Shown: piece by piece, positions 16,657 to 25,699 of the stretch
Numbering within the stretch: the first letter of the stretch is position 1
Layout: the number at the start of each line of letters is the position of its first letter
Assembly: GCA_016703105.1 (NCBI GenBank)
Contig: JADJCS010000005.1
Span: 1 to 64,000, forward strand
DNA from: Flavobacteriales bacterium
GTDB taxonomy: Bacteria; Bacteroidota; Bacteroidia; Flavobacteriales_F; PHOS-HE28
DNA length: 64,000 bases
Direction: 5' to 3'
Program-made: the position numbers and the translations under genes
The notes under the pieces: model-generated
What the model was told of the DNA's origin: nothing
Database searches by the model: none
What the model saw: the letters and a program-made list of their open reading frames with translations, nothing else

Positions 16657-16691
16657 GTTGTCGGTTGTCAGTTGACCGTTGTCCGTTGTTT
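16657..16691 (+). repeat. Tandem heptad repeat, five GTTGNCN-type units
   Basis: Units GTTGTCG, GTTGTCA, GTTGACC, GTTGTCC and GTTGTTT follow each other without gaps. An inverted set lies at 16947-16967, so the pair brackets a 250-base palindrome-rich segment. Confidence 0.65.
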
Positions 16692-16946
16692 GCGGGGCAC
16701 GTTTGCTGCGCAAGGGGAGATGGGGCGCTGGAAAACAGGTTTGGGAACCACGCGCCGTCGCCGGAGCGCTTTGGCGGCGTGCGACCCCCTTCCCTCGCGA
16801 GGCTCTGCGAAGCGATCCCACTCGGGCGAGCGATCGCCCTAAAGAGGGGCGTTAGATCCGCTGTTGTTCCTTCCGTGGCTCCGTGCCACAGCCTGCCCCG
16901 GGCACCGCCCCGGGGTGTGCGTCTCCCTGCCAAGGAGGCATTCACG
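16692..16946. other. Palindrome-rich noncoding segment between inverted heptads
   Basis: This segment contains the second copy of the short palindrome (16751-16776). It also has three hairpins: GGGCGA-GCGA-TCGCCC (16824-16839), GTGGC-TCCGT-GCCAC (16875-16889) and CCCCGGG-CACCGC-CCCGGGG (16896-16915). No gene is supported. Confidence 0.6.
16751..16776. repeat. Short imperfect palindrome, copy 2 (partner 1153-1178)
   Basis: Matches 1153-1178 in 25 of 26 positions, in the same orientation. Confidence 0.6.
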
Positions 16947-16967
16947 AACAACCGACAACCAACAACT
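16947..16967 (-). repeat. Tandem heptad repeat, inverted partner
   Basis: Three units of the complement (AACAACC, GACAACC, AACAACT) mirror the heptads at 16657-16691. It ends 15 bases before the stop of the PorP-type gene. Confidence 0.6.
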
Positions 16968-16981
16968 GATCACTCGCCGAA

Positions 16982-17983
16982 CTAGAACTTGGCGCACGGC
17001 ACCACCCGCCGCTTCGCCATCGCGCGCTTTCTGCGGCGGTCGGCCAGCTCGTAGGTGACGGTAAGTTCATGCGCCCCACCGGAGCGGGCACTGAGGCGGG
17101 ATAACGTGAGGTCGTAGCTGTAGCCGATGCGCAGGTCGTTCACCACAACGCCCACAAGGATGGCGATCGCGTCATTGTTCGGCTCGCCTGGCGCATAGGA
17201 TTTGAACATGGGAATGCCCCGGTACCAAAGCCCGGCGTAGAAAGGCTCGCGCTCGTAATAGGCGCCGAGGTCCAGTTGGTCGTACTTGCCTTGGGACTTG
17301 AAGTTAAAGGCGGCTACGATGCTCTCCGGGTGCTTCTTGATCACCGGTGAACGCAAACGATACCGGTAGCCGCCATGCATGCTGAACTTGCGCGGCACCT
17401 TTGACTCGTTCAGCAGCAACGATTGGTTCGGTTCGTTCAAATGGTGCAGGCCAATGCCCAACCAGAGCTTGGGCGTGAAGAAGAGCACACCCGCGCCCAT
17501 GTCCCCATAGCGGATGCTGCGCGCGTTGGCGTGCTCGTAGCTGCTCAGATCACCACCGCGTGCGAGCTGATCGCCGAAGGTGAGCTTGCTCAGGTCCACC
17601 GCGTGCTGCACGAAACCGAACTGCAACGCGGGGCGGATGAAGACCTTGCGCTTCAGTTCTATCTCATAGGCGTATTGCGCGGCGATGCTGGTGTAGCGCA
17701 ACGCACCGGAGCCAGCGCGGTCATGGGTCACCAACAGCCCCACGCCGCTGTTCATGTTGCTCATGTAATGGTCCCACGCCGCGTTGTAGGTCATGAAGGC
17801 CCCCGGGATGCTGGGCCATTGATCGCGGAAGGTGAGCCCGAAGCGGCTCTGCAAGCTGGTGCCTGCGAAGGCGGGGCTCAAATAGGTGGGCTGCGCGTAG
17901 AACTGCGTGAACTGGGCGTCCTGCCCGAAGGCGGAACCCAACCACACCAGCGAAGCCCCAACTATCGATGGCCTAATGCCCAT
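16982..17983 (-). CDS. PorP/SprF family type IX secretion membrane protein
   Basis: The 333-residue product starts with a signal peptide ending near SAFGQ and continues DAQFTQFYAQPTYLSPAFAG, the diagnostic opening of the PorP/SprF family. The body is a predicted outer-membrane beta barrel (alternating aromatic strands such as GVLFFTPKLWLGIGLHHL), ending in an Arg/Lys-rich tail. PorP/SprF proteins hold secreted adhesins or sorting partners at the surface. The gene overlaps the 3' end of the TPR-PD40 gene by 11 bases and is the last of three linked minus-strand genes, the usual context for this family next to a large PKD adhesin. Confidence 0.9.
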   Translation of the reverse strand: MGIRPSIVGASLVWLGSAFGQDAQFTQFYAQPTYLSPAFAGTSLQSRFGLTFRDQWPSIPGAFMTYNAAWDHYMSNMNSGVGLLVTHDRAGSGALRYTSIAAQYAYEIELKRKVFIRPALQFGFVQHAVDLSKLTFGDQLARGGDLSSYEHANARSIRYGDMGAGVLFFTPKLWLGIGLHHLNEPNQSLLLNESKVPRKFSMHGGYRYRLRSPVIKKHPESIVAAFNFKSQGKYDQLDLGAYYEREPFYAGLWYRGIPMFKSYAPGEPNNDAIAILVGVVVNDLRIGYSYDLTLSRLSARSGGAHELTVTYELADRRRKRAMAKRRVVPCAKF

Positions 17984-19568
17984 TGCGCGTTAGGCGGTCG
18001 TGGTTCTCGTCCACGCGCATAAGGGTCTCCTTGCTCATCTCCTTGGAACCACCCGGCGCAGCGGCCAGGATCGCCTCTTCCACCGGGAGATAGCCTTCAG
18101 CCTCCATGCGGAAGTGGTAGCGGTCACCGGGCTTCAGTACCATCAGGTAGCGGCCGGTCATCACGTCCGTATTGTAGATGCCCACGATCTCCTCCTTCGC
18201 GCTGTCCATCAACACCACACGCGCGCGCACCGGCTCATCCTGCACGTTCACGGCCAAGCCGCGCACCACCATGTAGTCCAGTTGACTGTTGGGGAAGATC
18301 ACTTCGTGGATGTCCTGTGCGCCCAGCCCACCGGTACGCTCCGAGGAGAAGTAGCCCGTGGTACCGTCCTCGCTCAGGCAGAAGTAGATGTCGTCGTTCA
18401 CCGTGTTCACCGGATAACCCAGGTTCTCCGGATCGCTCCAGGCGCCCTGGTCATAGTCCAGCATCATCGTCTTGAAAATGTCGTAGCCACCCATGGTGCT
18501 GTGCCCGTTGGAGCTGAAGAAGAGCGTGGTGCCATCGCTGTGCATGAAGGGGGCGTCCTCGTCGTAGGGCGTGTTCACCGTAGGGCCGAGGTTGAGCGGA
18601 AGGCTCCATTCGCCGTTGGGCAAGCGGCGGATGCGGTACAGGTCGCGCCCCCCGAACCCGCCGGGGCGATCGCTGGTGAAGTAGATCTCGTCGTTGGAAG
18701 GAGCGATGCTCGCGCTCGGTTCATGGTGCTGCGAATTGATGCGCTCGGTCATCATGTCGGGAATGCTCCATTTATCGCCCATACGTCGGCTTTCGAAGAG
18801 ATCACCGCTCACCAGATCCTTGCCGGTGCGGTAGATGATCATGCTCGAACCATCGGGTGAAAGGCCCACGGTGGCATCCTGCAGCGCGGTGTTCAGCGGG
18901 CCATGCACGTTCATGGCATTGCTCCACATATCGCCCACGCGACGGGCCGTGTAGATATCCTCGAAGTACTGGCCGCCAGGATCCTTCAAGCCGCCCGTAG
19001 TGCCTTCTCTGCGCGAGGTGAAGAACAATTGGTCGCCGTCCGCGGTCACCAGCGGGCAGTAGTCGTGCGCGCTGGAATTGATCTGCGCGCCCATGTTGCG
19101 GATGCGCACGTTCACAGGCTCGCGCACCAGTTCCTTCGCCTGGCGGCATACGGTTACGGCATGGTCCACCTCGGCGTCCGCTATCGCGCGTTCCTTGAGT
19201 TGTTTGTACCGGTTGAACAGATCGATGGCCTCATCGAAACGCTCCTGGCGGTGCCTCGCCAAACCGAGTTGGTAGTAGGCCTCGGTATACTGCTGACGCA
19301 TGGCCCGCTCGAAACAGGGCACCGCCTTCTCGCGGGCACCGGAGATCTTCGCGAAGCACAGGCCCAACTCGTGCGACACCTCGGCGAAGGCGGTGTCCAC
19401 CGGTTCGAGCCGCTTGTAGATCTTGGCGGCCTCGCTATAGTCCTCTACGGCCAGCAGCATCTTGGCCTCTTCCAACATGCGGCTGTGTACACGCGTGTAG
19501 TTCCGTTGCGCCTGCACGCAGAGCACGAAGAGCAGAAAGCTGGTGAGAAGTGCGTATCGGTGTCTCAT
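17973..19568 (-). CDS. TPR and PD40 repeat protein of the gliding/T9SS locus
   Basis: The 531-residue product has a signal peptide (RYALLTSFLLFVLCVQAQ). TPR helices follow at about residues 25-150 (AAKIYKRLEPVDTAF, YYQLGLARHRQERFDEAIDLF). A PD40 propeller lies at about 165-420 (FFTSRREG, YFTSDRPGGFGGRDLYR, FFSSNGHSTMGGYDIF, YFSSERTGGLGAQDI), and a carboxypeptidase-like beta domain lies at about 430-510. The order TPR, PD40, beta domain resembles the start of PorE-type proteins, but the usual OmpA-like peptidoglycan-binding end is missing. I chose the ATG at 19568, because the start at 19595 would overlap the upstream gene and shift the signal peptide. It likely anchors or times surface export with its PorP and PKD neighbours. 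Confidence 0.85.
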   Translation of the reverse strand: MRHRYALLTSFLLFVLCVQAQRNYTRVHSRMLEEAKMLLAVEDYSEAAKIYKRLEPVDTAFAEVSHELGLCFAKISGAREKAVPCFERAMRQQYTEAYYQLGLARHRQERFDEAIDLFNRYKQLKERAIADAEVDHAVTVCRQAKELVREPVNVRIRNMGAQINSSAHDYCPLVTADGDQLFFTSRREGTTGGLKDPGGQYFEDIYTARRVGDMWSNAMNVHGPLNTALQDATVGLSPDGSSMIIYRTGKDLVSGDLFESRRMGDKWSIPDMMTERINSQHHEPSASIAPSNDEIYFTSDRPGGFGGRDLYRIRRLPNGEWSLPLNLGPTVNTPYDEDAPFMHSDGTTLFFSSNGHSTMGGYDIFKTMMLDYDQGAWSDPENLGYPVNTVNDDIYFCLSEDGTTGYFSSERTGGLGAQDIHEVIFPNSQLDYMVVRGLAVNVQDEPVRARVVLMDSAKEEIVGIYNTDVMTGRYLMVLKPGDRYHFRMEAEGYLPVEEAILAAAPGGSKEMSKETLMRVDENHDRLTRNGH

Positions 19569-19572
19569 GGTT

Positions 19573-22500
19573 CTATCGCAATAGGGTGACGTCACCGGTC
19601 ATCGTTCGTTCGCGTCCATCGCTGAAGCGGGCATACGCTTTCCAGGCGTACACATCCTGCTTGGCCGGCTTGCCGCGGTAATAGCCGTCCCAACCTTGTT
19701 TGACATCCGTGGTCTCGAACACCAGTTCACCCCAGCGGTTGAAGACCTGCAGGCTGAACCCTTCCACGCCTTCCTGTACCGGGAAGAAGAAGTCGTTGTC
19801 GTAGGACTGGGGATCGTAATAGCCATCCGTGGGTCCGTTGTCGTTCGGTGTGAAGGCGTTCGGGAAGGCGATGTCGCCCGACGCTTCGCCGGTCACGGCC
19901 CCTTGTACCGCGAAAGTGTCTGGACAGTTCCATTGGTTGTTGGCGATCAATAGCACGTCATAACTACCCGGCGCGGTGTACTGGTGGATCGGGTTGAGTT
20001 CCGTGCTCGTGCTGCCATCCCCGAAATTCCAGAGGTAGCTGTCCGCATTGCCCGAGAGGTTGTAGAGGTAAACGGGCTCGGTGGGCACGATCACCGAGGT
20101 GGGCTGGATCACGAAATAGGCCACGGCCGATGGATGTACGACGATGGAATCGACATGCACCGCGGTGTTCGTGGTGTTACCAGGACCGAACGCCGTGAGC
20201 GAAACCGTGTAGGTGCCGGGTAGCGTCCAGGTGTACACCGGGTTGTCCGCCGTGCTCGAGCCACCATCGCCGAAATTCCACTGGTACCCTTGGGCCAGCA
20301 AGGAGGTGTTGGTGAACTGCACGGTGAGCGGTGCACAACCTTCACCAGAACCGATGAAAGAGGACGTGGGAAGAGGCGGCGTGATCTCTACGACCTGCGT
20401 GGCGGTATCGCTGCACACATTGTCCGTTACCACCAGCGTGATGGTGAACTGGCCCCAGGTGGTGTACACATGTTGCCCCGGCTGCTGTAGCGGTGAACTG
20501 GCGCCGTCGCCGAAGTCCCAGGCATGGCTCCATGCTCCTGGTCCTGTGTTGTTCACCAACGTAACGGTGCTCGCCGGGAACTGTTGGATGAACGGAGTGG
20601 CCGTGAAGGCCGCGCTGGGCGACGGATGCACTACCACGGTCCACTGCGCGGTATCAGCACAGCCGTATGCGGACATGGCGATCAACGTGATCGTACGTGA
20701 CAGGTTCACCGAGGTGCCGTTGAGGTAGGTGTGCGTGGGTGCAGGCCCGAGCAGGGAAACCCCGTCGCCCATGTCCCAGAGGTAGGTGCCTGCGCCCGTG
20801 CTGGTGTTCACCGGTGCGATGGTGAGCGGGGTGCAGCCTTCCGACGGGGCGGTGAATGCTGCCGCCACATGCGGATACACTTGGATCGGTGCCGTCGCGG
20901 TATCGGTGCAGCCGTACACAGTAGTGCCGATCACCTGCACATCATAAGTGACAGGTAGGCTGTCGCCGTGGGTATAGGTGTGGGTCGTATTGCCCGGTCC
21001 TCCGCTCAAGAAGGCACCATCCCCGAACTGCCAATCCATACCCACCGCACCGATGGTGAGGTCCTGGAAGTCCACTTGCAGCGGCTGGCAACCGGCCAAC
21101 GCGCTGGGGGTGAATTGCACAATGGGGGCGGGATGAACAAGCACATCCGCGCTCGCGGTGTCGCTGCATCCGTACACCGAGGTCGCGACCAGCGTCGCGG
21201 TGAAGCCCACATCGTTCAGCCCCGCGTTCAGGTAATAGTGCGCCGGGGAAGGCAAGGTGCTTCCACTGCCATCGCCCAGATCCCAGAAGTAGCTCGTGGC
21301 GCCCGCGCTCGTGTTCACGATATCCGCCGGGAAGGGCGAACAACCGATCGTGTCCATGGTGAACGAGGCGACCACCGCAGGATAGACCTCCACCTGTTTG
21401 GACGTCGAGTTCGAGCAGCCGTATTGGTTGGTGGCGATCAAGGTGATGGGATAGCTCACCGTCGCGGTGCCGAAGTTGTTCCAAGTATGCGCGTGCGTCG
21501 TGGCCGTGGTATCCGAAGTGGTACCATCACCGTAGCTCCAGTCATAGGTGGTGGCTCCGGTGCTCGCGTTCATCATCTGCGCGGTGAGCGGATGGCAACC
21601 GATGCCTGGTGCGACGTTGAACGACGCGGAAGGGACCGGGAAGACCGTGACCTGATCGTAAGTAGTGTCCACGCACCCGAAGGCGTTCGCACCGATCATG
21701 GTGACCGGAAAGACCAACGCGCCAGTGGTGGTGTTGAGGTAGGTGTGTGCCGGCGAAGGACCCGTACCGCTGGCGCCATCGCCGAAATCCCATTGGTAGC
21801 TCACGGCGCCCACGATGCTCGGGAAGGTGATGGTCAAGGGCGAACAGCCGCTGTCCGGTTGCGCAACGAACGTGAAGTCGGGCGTGGGATAGACCAGGAT
21901 CGTAGTGGCGACCGTGTCCGTACAGCCCGCCGGTGAGGTGGCGATCAGCGTCACGGTGCGTACTTCCAGGAAGAGCGTGGTATTCACATACTGGTGCGCG
22001 GGTGATGGAGCGGTGCTGGTTCCACCATCACCGAAGTCCCATGTATAGGATCCCGCTCCTGTGCTCGTGTTGGTGAACTGCACATCGAGCGGCGCGCAAC
22101 CGGGCAATGCATCGTGTGTGAACCCGGCCACCACCGGTGGGGCCACGGTGATCATGGCCGTGGCGGTATCCGAACAGCCGAAGAGCGTCGAGGCCACGAG
22201 CATCACCGTGTCGATGGCGTTGCCCGGGCCCGCGTTGAAATAGGTGTGTTGTGGGGAGGGGTTGGTGTCCGAAGTACCATCGCCAAAGTCCCAGGCATAG
22301 CTCACCGCACCCGTGCTGGTGTTAGTGAACGCCACGTTCAGCGGCGAGCAACCGATGTTCGGTACCGGCACGAACGATGCCACTGGCTTGGCTTCCACCA
22401 ATACGTTCTGGAAGCCCGATCCGGAACAATAGGGCGTGTTCACCGTGAGGGTCACGGTGTAGCCACCTGACGCGGGATACAAGTGCGAGGGGTCCTCCAG

Positions 22501-24090
22501 GTCGGAGGTATCGCCATCTCCGAAATCCCAGGACCACTGGATCACTTCGTTACCGACGGCGGTCACTGTTTGATCGAAGAACTGGCCAGTGACCCCTTCG
22601 CACACGTTCTGCGATCCGATCTGCACCGCGGGCGGATCGAACACATGGATATCGTGCGAGAATGTGTCGTCGCAGCCCTGCACGTTCGTCACGGTCAAGG
22701 TCACGGTGTAGGTGCCGGTGGTGCCGTAGAAATGCGGCGGGGGATCGATGGCCGAACTGAACGTACCATCGCCGAAATCCCAAGTCTGGCCGATGGCGCT
22801 GATCGAAGCGTTCGTGAACGTGACCGTCAAGGAATCGCAGGCGGCATCCTGGTCCCAAGTGAAGTCCGCCGTGGGACTGGGCAACACCACGATCGGCACT
22901 GAAGCGGTGTCGGCACATCCTGCCGTGGCGCCCTGTATACTCGCCGCATACGACACCACGAAGGTGCCGGGGGTGTTGTAGGTGAACGCCTGATCACCCG
23001 CTGAGGTCCACTGGAATCCGTTTCCCGTGCCGAAGTCCCATTCGAAGTAGTTCGCGCCACCCGCCGTGGTCTCGTCGAAGCTGATGGTGCCGCCCGCGCA
23101 TACGGTGTCGGGCGTGGCGGTGAGTTGCACCGAGGGTGGTGGTACGATCGTGATCGTGACGTACGCCGTGTCGATCCCGCAGTAGTTGCTGTCCAACAGC
23201 ATCACATCGTACGAACCGATGCCGGGGTACTCGATGGTGCGCGGAAAGGTGGGTGGCCAGGGCGACCAATCGATGATGCTGTCCTGGCCCTGGCCCCAGT
23301 AGTCGCCGAAGTTCCAGTACTCATAGCGCTGGTGGATGTTCCCCTGATTGAGGCAGTTGCGGTCCGTGGTGTTCAGGAAGGTGACCGTGCGGTCCGGCCA
23401 GCAAAGCAGCGTGGCCGACGGCGAGATCTGCGCGCTATCGATATCCCACACGCGGATCGGATTGAACGTGGCTTGACTGGAACCCCCTTGCAGTGTGTTG
23501 CACTCGTTCTCCGCGTAAAGGCGCACGGTGGTCTCACAGCTCACCGTGCCCGGCAGGTAGGTGTGCGAGATCGTCTGGCCCAGGTTGGTGTGGTCGAAGA
23601 CCAGTTGCGTGCTGGCATCACCGAAATCCCAGGTGAAGACCGTGTTCGGCGAAACGTTCGTGCTCGAGTTGATGAACTCCACGGCCTGCGGTGCGCAGAT
23701 CTGCGTGAGGCCACCGACGGGGATCTGAATGCTGGCGCTCGTGCTCTCCTCCATGATCACCGTGCCGGTGATCACACAACCGGTGGCCGTTTCAGTGAAC
23801 GTCACGGTGTACTCAGTGACCGCAGCGGCGTATGGATGCGTGACGGTTGCGGGCGGGATCAACGCACCCGCGCTGTAGACCGGGCTGTTGTCGCCCCAAT
23901 CGATCGTGAACGCACCAACGGCCTGTGGTGAAGCGATCAGCAAAGTGAAGTTCAGACCTGAACAGCTATACCACGTCGGCGTGTCGGTGGGTGTACCCCA
24001 ATAGTCATAGAGCAACGGGCATTGGGCCCTTGTGCTCATCAGCGCCGTGGCGCCGAGCAGGGATACGAGGAGCTTGCGGAAGGTCTGCAC
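19573..24090 (-). CDS. Giant PKD-domain surface protein with gliding-motility C-terminal domain
   Basis: The 1505-residue protein has a signal peptide (MQTFRKLLVSLLGATALMSTRAQ). It then has about fifteen PKD-type units, each marked by a variant of Y-x-WDFGDG (for example YAWDFGDGTS, YTWDFGDGGT, YDWSYGDGTT, YFWDLGDGSG, YLWDMGDGVS, YLWNFGDGST), usually with an FTNTSTGA word before it. The C-terminus (SGDIAFPNAFTPNDNG, then FNRWGELVFETTD and GWDGYYRGKPA) is a type B sorting domain, as in SprB-like adhesins that depend on PorP/SprF proteins. It is likely secreted and surface bound. The next gene starts four bases beyond its stop, and PorP follows, so the three probably form an operon. Confidence 0.9.
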   Translation of the reverse strand: MQTFRKLLVSLLGATALMSTRAQCPLLYDYWGTPTDTPTWYSCSGLNFTLLIASPQAVGAFTIDWGDNSPVYSAGALIPPATVTHPYAAAVTEYTVTFTETATGCVITGTVIMEESTSASIQIPVGGLTQICAPQAVEFINSSTNVSPNTVFTWDFGDASTQLVFDHTNLGQTISHTYLPGTVSCETTVRLYAENECNTLQGGSSQATFNPIRVWDIDSAQISPSATLLCWPDRTVTFLNTTDRNCLNQGNIHQRYEYWNFGDYWGQGQDSIIDWSPWPPTFPRTIEYPGIGSYDVMLLDSNYCGIDTAYVTITIVPPPSVQLTATPDTVCAGGTISFDETTAGGANYFEWDFGTGNGFQWTSAGDQAFTYNTPGTFVVSYAASIQGATAGCADTASVPIVVLPSPTADFTWDQDAACDSLTVTFTNASISAIGQTWDFGDGTFSSAIDPPPHFYGTTGTYTVTLTVTNVQGCDDTFSHDIHVFDPPAVQIGSQNVCEGVTGQFFDQTVTAVGNEVIQWSWDFGDGDTSDLEDPSHLYPASGGYTVTLTVNTPYCSGSGFQNVLVEAKPVASFVPVPNIGCSPLNVAFTNTSTGAVSYAWDFGDGTSDTNPSPQHTYFNAGPGNAIDTVMLVASTLFGCSDTATAMITVAPPVVAGFTHDALPGCAPLDVQFTNTSTGAGSYTWDFGDGGTSTAPSPAHQYVNTTLFLEVRTVTLIATSPAGCTDTVATTILVYPTPDFTFVAQPDSGCSPLTITFPSIVGAVSYQWDFGDGASGTGPSPAHTYLNTTTGALVFPVTMIGANAFGCVDTTYDQVTVFPVPSASFNVAPGIGCHPLTAQMMNASTGATTYDWSYGDGTTSDTTATTHAHTWNNFGTATVSYPITLIATNQYGCSNSTSKQVEVYPAVVASFTMDTIGCSPFPADIVNTSAGATSYFWDLGDGSGSTLPSPAHYYLNAGLNDVGFTATLVATSVYGCSDTASADVLVHPAPIVQFTPSALAGCQPLQVDFQDLTIGAVGMDWQFGDGAFLSGGPGNTTHTYTHGDSLPVTYDVQVIGTTVYGCTDTATAPIQVYPHVAAAFTAPSEGCTPLTIAPVNTSTGAGTYLWDMGDGVSLLGPAPTHTYLNGTSVNLSRTITLIAMSAYGCADTAQWTVVVHPSPSAAFTATPFIQQFPASTVTLVNNTGPGAWSHAWDFGDGASSPLQQPGQHVYTTWGQFTITLVVTDNVCSDTATQVVEITPPLPTSSFIGSGEGCAPLTVQFTNTSLLAQGYQWNFGDGGSSTADNPVYTWTLPGTYTVSLTAFGPGNTTNTAVHVDSIVVHPSAVAYFVIQPTSVIVPTEPVYLYNLSGNADSYLWNFGDGSTSTELNPIHQYTAPGSYDVLLIANNQWNCPDTFAVQGAVTGEASGDIAFPNAFTPNDNGPTDGYYDPQSYDNDFFFPVQEGVEGFSLQVFNRWGELVFETTDVKQGWDGYYRGKPAKQDVYAWKAYARFSDGRERTMTGDVTLLR

Positions 24091-24212
24091 GCGGGGGATG
24101 CCCGTTATGTGGTCCTTCCTACGCGCACCGTGAAGGGAAGGATACCGGCGGGCTGACCGAACCCATGGACCATCAGGACCGTAGGAACGCCATCGACCCC
24201 GGACCCCCTTCC

Positions 24213-25694
24213 ATGGAACACTTCGATCTGTGCGTGATCGGCGGCGGACCCGCTGGATACGCGGCCGCCATGCGCGCCATCGACCTCGGCGCCCGCACCC
24301 TCCTGGTGGAGAAGGACCGGATCGGTGGCACAGGGATCTACAACGGGGCCTTGATGTCGAAAACCCTGTGGGAGATCGCCCAACGTGTATCCAGTGCGAA
24401 CGAAATGGTGCGCCTTCGCGGCCGCGAGCCGTTCCGGCCCAGTTGGAGCGAGATCACCCGCTCGGTGAACGAGGCGGTGTTCGAACGGAAATACCTCTAC
24501 GCCTGCCACATGCAGTTGCTGGAGAACCAGGGCGACCAGTTCCAGCACGCTCGCGGCAAGGCCTCCTTCCTTTCGCCGCACCATATCAACATCGAACTGG
24601 CGGGGCGGAACACGGAGATCCACGCCGACCACATCGTGATCGCAACCGGAAGTCGCCCGCGCGTGCTACCGACCATTCCTACCGATGAAAAGCGCGTACT
24701 GACCAGCGATGGCATCTTCCGATTGGAAGAGCTTCCGGAGAGCATGGTGATCGTGGGTGCCGGTGTCATCGGTTGTGAGTTCGCCACCATCTTGAGCCAT
24801 CTGGGCCGCACCCGCGTCCACCTGATCGATCGTGCCGAACGCATCCTGCCCTTCGAGGATAACGATGTGAGCGATCTGGTGGCCCATAACCTGGAACGCC
24901 GTGGTGTGGTGATCCATCGCTCCGCGAAACTGGAGCGATTGGAAGCGATGCCGCATGCCGTGGAATATGAACTCTCCTACCCGGGCGGACACAGGGAGGT
25001 GGTGCAAGTGGAAAAGGCGCTTGTCTCCGTCGGTCGTGTGCCGAACCTGGAGGGCTTGGGTCTCGATCAGGCGGGCGTGCGCATGGACCCCCGTACCGGA
25101 GGGATCGCGGTGGAGGGTGTACGTTCTTCCGTGGAGCATATCCATGTGATCGGCGACGCCACCGCGAGCAACATGCTCGTGAACCTGGGTGAACTGGAAG
25201 GGCGCCACGCCGCCGAACTGATCGCGGGCAGGTCGCCGGCCCCGCTGAACTACGGTCATGTGAGCACCATCATGTTCGTGGAACCCGAAGTGGCTGGTGT
25301 TGGCCTCAACGAGCAGGAGTGCCAGCGCCAGGGGATCCCCCACCGCGTAGCAAGGATCGACTACTCCTGTCTCGCTCGCGCCATCGCGATGCGCCGTACG
25401 CAAGGCTTCTTCAAAGTGCTGGTGACCGATGACGACGCCATGCGCATCCTGGGCATGCGTGCCGTGGGCGAACATGCTTCCAGCGCCATCCAGGCCGTGG
25501 CGTTGTTGATGCACATGAACGAGGGCATCCACCACCTGGCCGAAATGGTGCATCCGCATCCGAGCATCACCGAGGGTGTGCAGGAATGCGCGCGGATCCT
25601 CCTCGGCACCAGTCTGTTCAAACCAAGTGTGTTCGGCGACAAGATGCGCTGCACCGCCTGGCGCCCGACACCTGCCGCCGAGCGCGCCGCCTGA
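24213..25694 (+). CDS. FAD/NAD(P)-dependent oxidoreductase, lipoamide-dehydrogenase-like, redox cysteines absent
   Basis: The 493-residue protein has the FAD-binding GGGPAGYAAAMRA motif, a second dinucleotide fold (VIVGAGVIGCEFA), the FAD-closing VIGDAT word and the dimer domain ending HPHPSITEG, so it belongs to the class I disulfide oxidoreductase fold. The usual GGTC-x4-C redox pair is replaced by GGTGIYNGALMSK: both cysteines are missing (Gly and Ala). It therefore cannot act through a CxxxxC disulfide; hydride transfer to an external acceptor, as in transhydrogenase-like members, is more likely. The ATG at 24213 is chosen over 24165, since homology-like sequence starts at MEHFDLCVIGGG. 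The gene converges on the peroxidase gene at 25700. Confidence 0.85.
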   Translation: MEHFDLCVIGGGPAGYAAAMRAIDLGARTLLVEKDRIGGTGIYNGALMSKTLWEIAQRVSSANEMVRLRGREPFRPSWSEITRSVNEAVFERKYLYACHMQLLENQGDQFQHARGKASFLSPHHINIELAGRNTEIHADHIVIATGSRPRVLPTIPTDEKRVLTSDGIFRLEELPESMVIVGAGVIGCEFATILSHLGRTRVHLIDRAERILPFEDNDVSDLVAHNLERRGVVIHRSAKLERLEAMPHAVEYELSYPGGHREVVQVEKALVSVGRVPNLEGLGLDQAGVRMDPRTGGIAVEGVRSSVEHIHVIGDATASNMLVNLGELEGRHAAELIAGRSPAPLNYGHVSTIMFVEPEVAGVGLNEQECQRQGIPHRVARIDYSCLARAIAMRRTQGFFKVLVTDDDAMRILGMRAVGEHASSAIQAVALLMHMNEGIHHLAEMVHPHPSITEGVQECARILLGTSLFKPSVFGDKMRCTAWRPTPAAERAA

Positions 25695-25699
25695 GTTCG

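Noticed and set aside
20000..23600. DNA-level repetition in the PKD region that at first looks like a tandem-repeat or CRISPR-like array.
   Set aside because: The periodicity is that of divergent protein domains of roughly 80 residues; there are no identical short repeats with unique spacers. No CRISPR array was found in the window.
19696..23931. Many long plus-strand open frames opposite the giant PKD gene.
   Set aside because: They are antisense shadows of a repetitive GC-rich gene; composition is His/Arg/Gly-rich and no domain is visible.
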